Source: Pseudomonadota bacterium (GTDB taxonomy: Bacteria > Pseudomonadota > Gammaproteobacteria > Steroidobacterales > Steroidobacteraceae). Taken from it: DNA of 5,600 nucleotides. Of the stretch, positions 1-5,600 are shown in pieces. The first letter of the stretch is position 1, and each line of letters begins with the position of its first letter. A program made the position numbers and the translations under genes. The stretch is from contig JAKBCG010000182.1 in NCBI GenBank assembly GCA_021808035.1, positions 1-5,600 of the forward strand. Reading direction: 5' to 3'. Below the pieces are notes generated by a model. It was given only the letters and a program-made list of their open reading frames with translations. It searched no databases and had not been told where the DNA came from.

Positions 1-54
1 GGAGAGGAAAGGCGGTAAAGTAAGGATACGTGTCGCGTCTCGTTATATGTCTGC
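1..54. other. Lower-GC sequence after the dsrN stop, no recognisable gene
   Basis: The bases beyond the premature dsrN stop do not continue the DsrN family in any minus-strand frame. The dsrN frame meets another stop (TAA) a few codons later. One other frame stays open to the edge but does not resemble the CbiA linker or amidotransferase domain. By my count GC is about 49% over bases 1-57, visibly below the GC-rich genes to the right. The piece is too short to identify: it could be the edge of an inserted element, the far side of a deletion, or foreign or low-quality sequence at a contig end. Confidence 0.5.
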
Positions 55-696
55 TCAGGTGCCTAGCGGCGTCGCGATGGTCGCGACGATGCGCTCCGCC
101 TCCCGCATTTCGTGGCTCGGAATCAACCCCAGGTGGCGCTCGGTGATCGCGAGGGCCGGCTGCAGGCCGATCGCGCCGATCACCGGCACCGGCGTGTAAT
201 GCTCGACCGCCGCGCGCAGTCTCCCCTCGTGGCGGGTGCTCGCGACCTTGTTCAGGATCACGCCGGCGATGCGTACGTCCGGCGCGAAAGCTTGATAGCC
301 GAGGATCAACGGCGCGATCCCGCGCGCGATGCCCTGGGTGTCGACGACCAGCACGACCGGCAGTCCGAGCAGCCGCGCCAGCGCGGCGTTGCTGTCGCCG
401 CCGTCCAAGTCCTGCCCGTCGTGCAGGCCCTTGTTGCCCTCGACGAGCGCGACGTCCGCGGCCCCGGCGTGACGCGCGAATCGCGCCTGGATCTCCTCCG
501 GGCCGAGGGTGCGGAAATCGAGCGTGTGGCACGGCCGGCCCGCGGCCTCGGTGAGCCACATCGGATCGATGTAGTCCGGGCCCTTCTTGAAAGGCTGCAC
601 GCGCAAGCCGCGCAGCGCCAGCACGCGGCACAATCCCAGGCTCACGACCGTCTTGCCCGACGACTTGTGGGTGGCGGAGATCATCAGTCGAGACAC
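55..696 (-). CDS. dsrN: DsrN, CbiA-like sirohaem amidase, C-terminally truncated
   Basis: This is the N-terminal half of DsrN, a homologue of cobyrinic acid a,c-diamide synthase (CbiA/CobB) thought to amidate sirohaem to make the cofactor of DsrAB. Seen here: an ATP-binding dethiobiotin-synthetase-like fold with the P-loop-like HKSSGKT (10-16), KKGPDYIDP (37-45), EGNKGLHDG (86-94), VVDTQG (117-122) and the late motif ERHLGLIPSHE (186-196). The frame then hits TGA at 55-57, after 213 residues. Full-length family members are about 450 residues, with a C-terminal class I glutamine amidotransferase domain carrying the catalytic Cys. That whole domain is missing, so as written the protein could not use glutamine. 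The GTG start (694-696) is preferred to the ATG 12 nt further in, because a GGGG run lies 8 nt upstream of the GTG and the family normally has a few residues before LMISA. It may be a pseudogene, a split gene or an assembly junction. Confidence 0.85.
   Translation of the reverse strand: MSRLMISATHKSSGKTVVSLGLCRVLALRGLRVQPFKKGPDYIDPMWLTEAAGRPCHTLDFRTLGPEEIQARFARHAGAADVALVEGNKGLHDGQDLDGGDSNAALARLLGLPVVLVVDTQGIARGIAPLILGYQAFAPDVRIAGVILNKVASTRHEGRLRAAVEHYTPVPVIGAIGLQPALAITERHLGLIPSHEMREAERIVATIATPLGT
70..88. repeat. Perfect hairpin (8-bp stem, 3-nt loop) near the dsrN truncation point
   Basis: The arms CGTCGCGA (70-77) and TCGCGACG (81-88) are exact reverse complements around the loop TGG (78-80). 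It lies inside the last codons of the truncated dsrN, covering the residues around VATIAT, about 12 nt before the stop. There is no T-tract following it in the direction of transcription, so it does not look like a classical intrinsic terminator. It may be a by-product of GC-rich coding, or related to the nearby junction. Confidence 0.6.
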
Positions 697-710
697 GGTC
701 GGAGCCCCGC

Positions 711-1949
711 TCAGGCCGCCGCGTCGGTCGCGCCGGCGCCGGCGATCCGCGCCGGGGGTTCGACGGCGTCGTCCGCCAGGCTCTGCGGCATGAACGGCAG
801 GAGCTTCAGCGCGAACAACGTGACGAACGCGGCCCACGCGCAGCCGGCGAGACCGAGCGCGCACTCCGGCAAACTCGGCGTGTAGGCGTTCACCACGCCG
901 TCGTAGAAGGAACTCGAGACCTGCATCCCGGGAAATATCGACAGCGGCCACGCCTGGCCGCCGACGATGATGTCGTAAAGGAGGGCCAGCCCGCCGGCGA
1001 CGACGCTGAGCGATCCCCACACGACGGCCGCACGCGATCGGCGCGTCTGCGGCAGCCAGAACAGCAGCATCGGCAGCACGCCCCCGAGGAATACCGCTCC
1101 GCCCCAGAAGAGCAACGTATACACGCCGCCGTCCCGGAGCAGGAACGCCTCCGCTCCGTCGAACTCGGCCTGGTAGAGCTTGGTCACGTGGAACGCGAGC
1201 AGGAAATACAGGACCGCCGCGGCGAACACCCCGAGCAGGTTCTTCAGCCGCATCACGATCGCATCGCCCAGCGGCCGTCCGGTCGCCTTGCACGCGCTCA
1301 TCAGCACCAGCAGCAGTATCGCCAGGCCGAACGCGAACGACATCAGAATGAACATCGGCGCCATGATGGCTTCGTCGTACGGCTGGCGCGCGACCAGGAA
1401 ACCGAAGATCGATCCGGTGCCCGTCGTCAGGATCAACCGCCACAGGAACGCGGCCGTGCCGACCCGGCGGGTATGGTCGTTCAGCCGCCGTTCCATCATC
1501 ACCCACAGGTACGCGCCGGTCACCGCCAGGAAGCCGGTGTAGAGGAAGATGTTCCACGCGAAGATCGAACGGAAATTGTAGTGCGTCATCGCGACGGCCA
1601 ACCGGTCCGGCCGGCCGAGATCGAGAACCAGCACGAGCAAGCCGCCCGACAGCAACGCGATCGCGAGCAGACCCGACAGCCGTGCCAGCGGCTTGTAGGC
1701 CACCTTGCCGAACACCGACGCGATCGAGGCGGTGTTGAGCGCACCCGACGCCGCGACGATCAGGAACACCGCGATCACGTGCGGCATGCCCCAGACCACT
1801 TGATTGGTCATGCCGGTGATCACGTGACCGATGTGCTCCATGAACCACGCGGCCGTCAACCCCGCCGCGATGAGTCCCGCGAGGAGCGCCGCGAGCACCC
1901 AGAAGCCGGCGCCGCGTCCTTCGATCTCGCGGTAGTGGATCGCGCTCAT
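711..1949 (-). CDS. dsrP: DsrP, NrfD/PsrC-type integral membrane quinone-reactive subunit
   Basis: This is a 412-residue polytopic inner-membrane protein of the NrfD/PsrC family, the DsrO-partner membrane subunit of DsrMKJOP, thought to exchange electrons with the quinone pool. I count about ten hydrophobic segments, near residues 15-37, 52-74, 90-110, 128-152, 165-187, 196-219, 238-258, 277-299, 307-330 and 362-385. Family-like features include the LDLGRPDR loop (109-116), the HYNFRSIFAWN segment (123-133) and the FHVTKLYQ stretch (253-260). Length and topology are normal for DsrP. The C-terminus (about 388-412) is a hydrophilic, Ala-rich tail. The start is the ATG at 1947-1949, 3 nt after the dsrO stop, with AAGG about 10 nt upstream inside the end of dsrO, so translation is probably coupled. 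The order dsrO-dsrP-dsrN distinguishes it from other NrfD proteins such as HybB or PsrC. Confidence 0.95.
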   Translation of the reverse strand: MSAIHYREIEGRGAGFWVLAALLAGLIAAGLTAAWFMEHIGHVITGMTNQVVWGMPHVIAVFLIVAASGALNTASIASVFGKVAYKPLARLSGLLAIALLSGGLLVLVLDLGRPDRLAVAMTHYNFRSIFAWNIFLYTGFLAVTGAYLWVMMERRLNDHTRRVGTAAFLWRLILTTGTGSIFGFLVARQPYDEAIMAPMFILMSFAFGLAILLLVLMSACKATGRPLGDAIVMRLKNLLGVFAAAVLYFLLAFHVTKLYQAEFDGAEAFLLRDGGVYTLLFWGGAVFLGGVLPMLLFWLPQTRRSRAAVVWGSLSVVAGGLALLYDIIVGGQAWPLSIFPGMQVSSSFYDGVVNAYTPSLPECALGLAGCAWAAFVTLFALKLLPFMPQSLADDAVEPPARIAGAGATDAAA

Positions 1950-1952
1950 CGC

Positions 1953-2696
1953 TCAGAGGCCTTGATAGCGCACGCCCGGATCCATTTGCAGATCGGCACG
2001 CAGCTGCACGGCGGGATAGGCCGCGAGCGCGCGACGGATCGCGCTCCGCGGGTCGTTCAGGTCGCCGAAGGTCATGGCCCCGCCCCCTTGCCGCGAACAG
2101 GCCTCGACGCAAGCCGGCAGCTCGCCGGCGTCGACGCGCGGGACGCACAGCGTGCATCCCTCGACCGTGCCCTTGCCCCGCGGCGCATCGGGTCGCTGGC
2201 CGGACACGTCTTCGGAGACGAAGGACCGCGCCTTGTAGGGACAGGCCATCATGCAGTATCGGCAGCCGATGCAGATGTGGCGATCCACCAGCACGATGCC
2301 GTCCGCGCGTTTGAAGGACGCGCCCGTCGGACACACCTCGACGCACGCGGGCGCGGCGCAGTGCTGGCACATCACCGGCACCGAGTGGGACAGGCCGCTC
2401 ACGGGCTCGGTCACCTCCACCTTGCGGATCCATTGCGGGTCGATCGGTCGCCCCTGGTTGCTCCAGCCGTTGTATGCCGAGCAGGCGGTCACGCAGGCCG
2501 TGCAGCTGCGCTTGCAGCGGGTGGTGTCGATCAGCAGACCGAAGCGCCGCGTCGGGCGCGCCGCGGCCGCACGCCGCTGTCCGGCGTCCGCCGCCGCGAT
2601 CAGGCTCACCCCCGGCGCCACCGCGAGCGCGACCAGCGCCGCCGCACCCAGCACTCGCCGCCGGGTCGCGTCGATCCCGTCGATCGGTTCGTTCAT
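1953..2696 (-). CDS. dsrO: DsrO, periplasmic Tat-exported ferredoxin-like iron-sulfur subunit
   Basis: This is a 247-residue periplasmic iron-sulfur protein of the NrfC/PsrB-type four-cluster ferredoxin family. It works with the membrane protein DsrP to relay electrons between DsrJ and the quinone pool. The N-terminus has a twin-arginine signal (TRRRVL at 11-16) followed by a hydrophobic stretch to about residue 37, consistent with folded export by Tat. Sixteen cysteines fall in four groups: 61/65/68/72, 110/113/118/122, 142/145/148/152 (CIGCRYCMMACP) and 181/184/196/200. These could bind up to four [4Fe-4S] clusters. The first group has CX3C spacing where many relatives have CX2C. The start is the ATG at 2694-2696, preceded by GGGAG 7 nt upstream inside dsrJ and overlapping the dsrJ stop by ATGA. 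The stop lies 3 nt before dsrP. Neighbours dsrJ and dsrP separate it from PsrB, NrfC or TtrB homologues. Confidence 0.94.
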   Translation of the reverse strand: MNEPIDGIDATRRRVLGAAALVALAVAPGVSLIAAADAGQRRAAAARPTRRFGLLIDTTRCKRSCTACVTACSAYNGWSNQGRPIDPQWIRKVEVTEPVSGLSHSVPVMCQHCAAPACVEVCPTGASFKRADGIVLVDRHICIGCRYCMMACPYKARSFVSEDVSGQRPDAPRGKGTVEGCTLCVPRVDAGELPACVEACSRQGGGAMTFGDLNDPRSAIRRALAAYPAVQLRADLQMDPGVRYQGL

Positions 2697-3136
2697 CGAG
2701 CGGCTCCCGCCGGTCGCGTCCCGTTCGCGCCGGGCGCGGGTGCCGACGCCTTCACCGGCGCCGGACCCACCGGCCCGGGTCGGTTCGTGTGGCACGAGAA
2801 ACAATCGATCGAGACGCCCACGTAGCGGTGACACGCGTTGCAGAAGAACTGCGGGCTGTTCGCGGAGGGATAGGTGCCGTTCGCGAGCCGCGACACGTGG
2901 CAGTTCATGCAGCCGGGGAGCGACTCCTGCCGGTGGCGGATGCCATCGTGCACCGCTTCGTAACGGAGCCGCATCAGGAGCTGCATGTGGTTCTTGCGCA
3001 TCCATTCGGTCGGCCGGACGCAGTGCGCGCCCTTGGCCGCCGGGATCTCGGGCCTCGGGAGCCGCCCCGCGACGGCCGGCGCCGCCGCGACCGCGGCGAT
3101 CAGCAACGAGAGCAGGATCCGCGGGATCGCCGCCAT
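2693..3136 (-). CDS. dsrJ: DsrJ, periplasmic triheme c-type cytochrome of DsrMKJOP
   Basis: This is a 147-residue periplasmic multihaem cytochrome, the electron-exchanging periplasmic subunit of DsrMKJOP. A hydrophobic N-terminal segment (about residues 6-23, ending AVAG) acts as a Sec signal or a membrane anchor. There are exactly three CXXCH haem c motifs: CMNCH at 76-80, CNACH at 99-103 and CFSCH at 112-116. Cys39, in the short block AHCVRPTEWM, matches the conserved free cysteine proposed in A. vinosum DsrJ as an axial ligand in an unusual His/Cys haem. Met46, His50, Met51, His63 and His68 are other possible ligands. Residues 117-147 form a Pro/Ala/Gly-rich tail after the last haem. The start is the ATG at 3134-3136, 5 nt after the dsrL stop, with GGCGAG 8 nt upstream. 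The upstream in-frame Val is GTA and so not a start. The stop overlaps the dsrO start as ATGA, indicating translational coupling. Confidence 0.93.
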   Translation of the reverse strand: MAAIPRILLSLLIAAVAAAPAVAGRLPRPEIPAAKGAHCVRPTEWMRKNHMQLLMRLRYEAVHDGIRHRQESLPGCMNCHVSRLANGTYPSANSPQFFCNACHRYVGVSIDCFSCHTNRPGPVGPAPVKASAPAPGANGTRPAGAAR

Positions 3137-3141
3137 CGCCG

Positions 3142-5115
3142 TTACTCGCCGAGACCCATCTCGATGTAGCCCGTCGGGCACACGTCGTGACAGACGTGAC
3201 AACCGATGCAGCGGTTGTAGTCGGTGAACACGTAGCGGCCGATCGCATGCTGCGCCTTGGGCACCTTCTTCACCGCCTTCTGCGGACAATAGACCACGCA
3301 GTTGTCGCATTCGACGCACAGTCCGCAGCTCATGCAGCGCTTGGCCTCGGCGACCGCCTGTTCCGCGAGCAAGGTGTCGATACGCTCGCCGCCGGTCGCG
3401 AAGACCTCGGCGAGGCGCCGTTCCTTGCGTTCGATGCGCGGCTCCGGGGCGTAATGCCCGAGGAACAGCGCCGACGACCTGATGATCTCGCGCTCGGCCC
3501 GGTCGTCGAAGTTGTGCACGGCGAACCCGGCATCGCAGGTCCCGCGCACCGCGTCGTGGGCGTAGTCGGTCAACTCGAGCCCCGCATGCTGCAGCGCCCG
3601 GAGCAGGTCGAACTGGTGCTTGTCCACCTTCGGGCGCTTGGCGGGCTGGGCGCCGGCCAGGTAGGCGTCGATCCCTTCCGCGGCGATCGAGCCGTGACCG
3701 ATCGCGCTCGTCAGCAGATGCGGCGTCACGATGTCGCCGCCGACGAAGTGGCCGGGATGACCGGGAACCTCGAACAGTGCATCGGCGCTGATCGCATCGC
3801 GGCCGTTGTTGAGCGCCTCGAGGCCGGTCAGGTCGCCCTTCTGGCCGACCGCGAAGATCACCAGGTCGCCGTCGACTTCGAACTCGGTGCCGCCGTCGAT
3901 GCGCACGGGCTGGTTCTTGTCGACGCGACACGGCGCATAACGCACACCCCGGGCATTCCCGGCGTCGTCCAGCAGGATCCGCACCGGCATCACGCCGCCG
4001 TGCAACGCCACGTTCAACGAGCGCGCATCCGCAACCTCACGCGGCGACGCCTGGATGTTCTCCAGGGGAAAGATCGTCGTCAACGTCACCCGGGCGCCGC
4101 CGAACGCGGCCTGCGCCGTCACCATGTCCGCGGTGTAGGTGAGCGGCTTGCCCGGGACCCCGGGATCCTGGCCCGCGAGCTTGCGCGCGACCGTGGTGAC
4201 GTCGATCGACGTGTCGCCGCCCCCGATCACGATGACGCGCTTCGGCACCGAGCTGAGCAGCCCGGCGTTGAACGCCCGCAGGAATTCGATGCCGTCGATG
4301 CAATTCGGCGCATCCGCGCCCGGGATCGGCAGCTTGCGGCCGATCCGTGTGCCGATACCCCAGAACACGGCGTCGTAGTCGCGGGCGAGCTCGTCGAGGC
4401 CGAGGTCCCGGCCGACGCGGCAATTCGCGCGCACCTCGACACCCATCTCGAGAATGCGCCGGACTTCGCCGTCCAGCACCCGCGCGGGCACGCGATAGCG
4501 GGGCACGCCATAGCGCAACATCCCGCCGAGCTCGGGCTTCTCCTCGATGATCGTCGGGCGGTGACCGAGACGGCGCAACTGATACGCGCAGGACAGGCCG
4601 GCCGGACCACCGCCGACCACGGCGACCTTCCTGCCGGTCTCGATGGCCGGCGGATCGAACCGGTATCCGGCGGCGAGCGCGGTGTCGCCGATGAACTGCT
4701 CGACCGCGTTGATGCCGACGTGATCGTCCCGGTCGTTGCGATTGCAGCCCTTCTCGCAGGGTGCGGGACAGACTCGGCCCATCACCGCGGGGAACGGATT
4801 GGCGCGGGTGAGGCGGCGGAACGCGTATTCCTGCCACGCCTGGCTCGCGGACGGCTTGTCGAGTCCGCGCACGATGTCGAGCCAGCCGCGGATGTCCTCG
4901 CCCGAGGGGCAGCTACCTTGGCAGGGAGGGGTGCGCTGCACGTAGGTCGGACACTGGTGCGACTGGCCGGCCTGGAAGATCGCTTCCCGCCAGGACCGCC
5001 AGGTCGCATCGCCCTCGTGGTAGCGGCGGAAGGTCGACTTCGCGCGTTGGTCGTGCGCGCGTTGGTCGTGCGCGCCTTGGTCTTGCGCGCCTTGGTCTTG
5101 CACCGGTGAGGCCAT
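3142..5115 (-). CDS. dsrL: DsrL, NAD(P)H:acceptor oxidoreductase (GltD-like flavoprotein with iron-sulfur domains)
   Basis: This is a 657-residue cytoplasmic iron-sulfur flavoprotein, close to the usual length of about 650. In A. vinosum DsrL is essential for sulfur oxidation and passes electrons between rDsrAB and NAD(H). An N-terminal Fe-S region resembling the GltD small subunit has cysteines at 55, 65, 69 and 116, 120, 124. An FAD-binding Rossmann motif (VVGGGPAG) lies near 167-173 and an NAD(P)H-binding motif (VIGGGDTSID) near 296-305. A linker of about 100 residues (490-590) leads to a C-terminal ferredoxin domain with two [4Fe-4S] motifs: Cys600/603/606/610, with extra Cys594 and 597, and Cys636/639/642/646 (CIGCHVCHDVCP). 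The ATG at 5113-5115 is preceded by a purine-rich GAGGCGGGGG 8 nt upstream, and no Met occurs again before the conserved RYHEGDATW block. Residues 6-25 are four tandem copies of the pentapeptide [QH]DQ[GR]A, probably a dispensable insertion. The C-terminal ferredoxin domain and the position between dsrK and dsrJ fit the oxidative (DsrL-1) type. That subtype call is an inference. Confidence 0.95.
   Translation of the reverse strand: MASPVQDQGAQDQGAHDQRAHDQRAKSTFRRYHEGDATWRSWREAIFQAGQSHQCPTYVQRTPPCQGSCPSGEDIRGWLDIVRGLDKPSASQAWQEYAFRRLTRANPFPAVMGRVCPAPCEKGCNRNDRDDHVGINAVEQFIGDTALAAGYRFDPPAIETGRKVAVVGGGPAGLSCAYQLRRLGHRPTIIEEKPELGGMLRYGVPRYRVPARVLDGEVRRILEMGVEVRANCRVGRDLGLDELARDYDAVFWGIGTRIGRKLPIPGADAPNCIDGIEFLRAFNAGLLSSVPKRVIVIGGGDTSIDVTTVARKLAGQDPGVPGKPLTYTADMVTAQAAFGGARVTLTTIFPLENIQASPREVADARSLNVALHGGVMPVRILLDDAGNARGVRYAPCRVDKNQPVRIDGGTEFEVDGDLVIFAVGQKGDLTGLEALNNGRDAISADALFEVPGHPGHFVGGDIVTPHLLTSAIGHGSIAAEGIDAYLAGAQPAKRPKVDKHQFDLLRALQHAGLELTDYAHDAVRGTCDAGFAVHNFDDRAEREIIRSSALFLGHYAPEPRIERKERRLAEVFATGGERIDTLLAEQAVAEAKRCMSCGLCVECDNCVVYCPQKAVKKVPKAQHAIGRYVFTDYNRCIGCHVCHDVCPTGYIEMGLGE
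5042..5101. repeat. Tandem repeat, four 15-bp units, in the 5' end of dsrL
   Basis: Four contiguous 15-bp units occupy 5042-5056, 5057-5071, 5072-5086 and 5087-5101. On the plus strand the first two are identical (gcgcgttggtcgtgc) and the last two are identical (gcgccttggtcttgc); the two types differ only at unit positions 5 and 12. The unit length is a multiple of three, so gain or loss keeps dsrL in frame. It encodes the pentapeptides QDQGA, QDQGA, HDQRA, HDQRA at DsrL residues 6-25, before the conserved fold begins. The A-A-B-B pattern suggests duplication of an already diverged pair or two separate duplications by slippage. Confidence 0.9.
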
Positions 5116-5148
5116 CTCGCGTACCCCCGCCTCGTTAAACCGCCATTC
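5116..5148 (-). promoter_or_regulatory. dsrK-dsrL intergenic gap with dsrL ribosome binding site
   Basis: This 33-nt gap is the largest in the window. It contains a purine-rich GAGGCGGGGG (5124-5133) ending 8 nt before the dsrL ATG, which supports that start. I see no convincing -35/-10 pair or terminator hairpin, so dsrL is probably read from the upstream dsr transcript. Confidence 0.5.
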
Positions 5149-5598
<450 letters not shown>

Positions 5599-5600
5599 CA

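Noticed and set aside
1..75. A simple frameshift at the end of dsrN
   Set aside because: I translated the other two minus-strand frames past the break: one stops almost at once, the other stays open but does not resemble the DsrN linker or amidotransferase domain.
70..88. Hairpin as an intrinsic terminator of the operon
   Set aside because: No T-rich run follows it on the transcribed strand, and it lies inside coding sequence before the stop.
697..2433. The dsrN reading frame stays open far upstream through dsrP and dsrO
   Set aside because: The upstream part is Arg-rich shadow translation in the wrong frame of dsrP and dsrO. DsrN similarity begins only at the GTG near 696.
1188..2825. A 545-codon plus-strand frame antisense to dsrP and dsrO
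   Set aside because: Low-complexity Arg/His/Gln/Glu-rich translation, no start context, fully overlapped by intact dsr genes on the other strand.
2251..5109. A 952-codon open frame on the plus strand, antisense to dsrL, dsrJ and dsrO
   Set aside because: Its product is rich in Arg, Ala and His without recognisable domains, while the minus strand encodes clear, motif-complete DsrL, DsrJ and DsrO. Long antisense frames are expected in GC-rich genes.

Overview
The window is one GC-rich block transcribed entirely on the minus strand. It holds the downstream half of a reverse dissimilatory sulfite reductase (rDsr) operon, in the transcription order dsrK (3' part) - dsrL - dsrJ - dsrO - dsrP - dsrN (cut short). 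This dsrKLJOPN order, with dsrL between dsrK and dsrJ, is the arrangement known from sulfur-oxidising Proteobacteria such as Allochromatium vinosum (dsrABEFHCMKLJOPNRS). The likely source is therefore a high-GC proteobacterial sulfur oxidiser (gamma or beta). The sequence alone does not settle genus or class.

Layout from the right edge (upstream) to the left: 5149-5598 is the C-terminal CCG domain of DsrK. 3142-5115 is DsrL, an NAD(P)H oxidoreductase with iron-sulfur clusters and flavin. 2693-3136 is the periplasmic triheme cytochrome DsrJ. 1953-2696 is the Tat-exported ferredoxin-like DsrO. 711-1949 is the NrfD-type membrane protein DsrP. 55-696 is DsrN, a CbiA-like amidating enzyme linked to sirohaem amide formation. 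The genes are tightly packed: dsrJ/dsrO share an ATGA overlap, dsrO/dsrP are 3 nt apart, dsrL/dsrJ 5 nt, dsrP/dsrN 14 nt and dsrK/dsrL 33 nt. No internal promoter or terminator is evident.

How they work together: rDsrAB, which would lie upstream, oxidises sulfur delivered on DsrC to sulfite. DsrL takes electrons from this reaction to NAD+. The DsrMKJOP transmembrane complex links DsrC thiol/trisulfide chemistry (through DsrK) with the quinone pool and periplasmic redox carriers (DsrM, DsrP, DsrO, DsrJ). DsrN provides the amidated sirohaem prosthetic group of DsrAB.

Most of the window is a well-characterised system, and I do not see an undescribed machine in it. The points that stand out are: dsrN stops after about 213 residues, having lost its whole C-terminal glutamine amidotransferase half; the last 57 bases of the window have a clearly lower GC content, suggesting a rearrangement, insertion or contig junction; an 8-bp-stem hairpin sits beside that junction; and the N-terminus of dsrL carries a perfect four-copy 15-bp tandem repeat.
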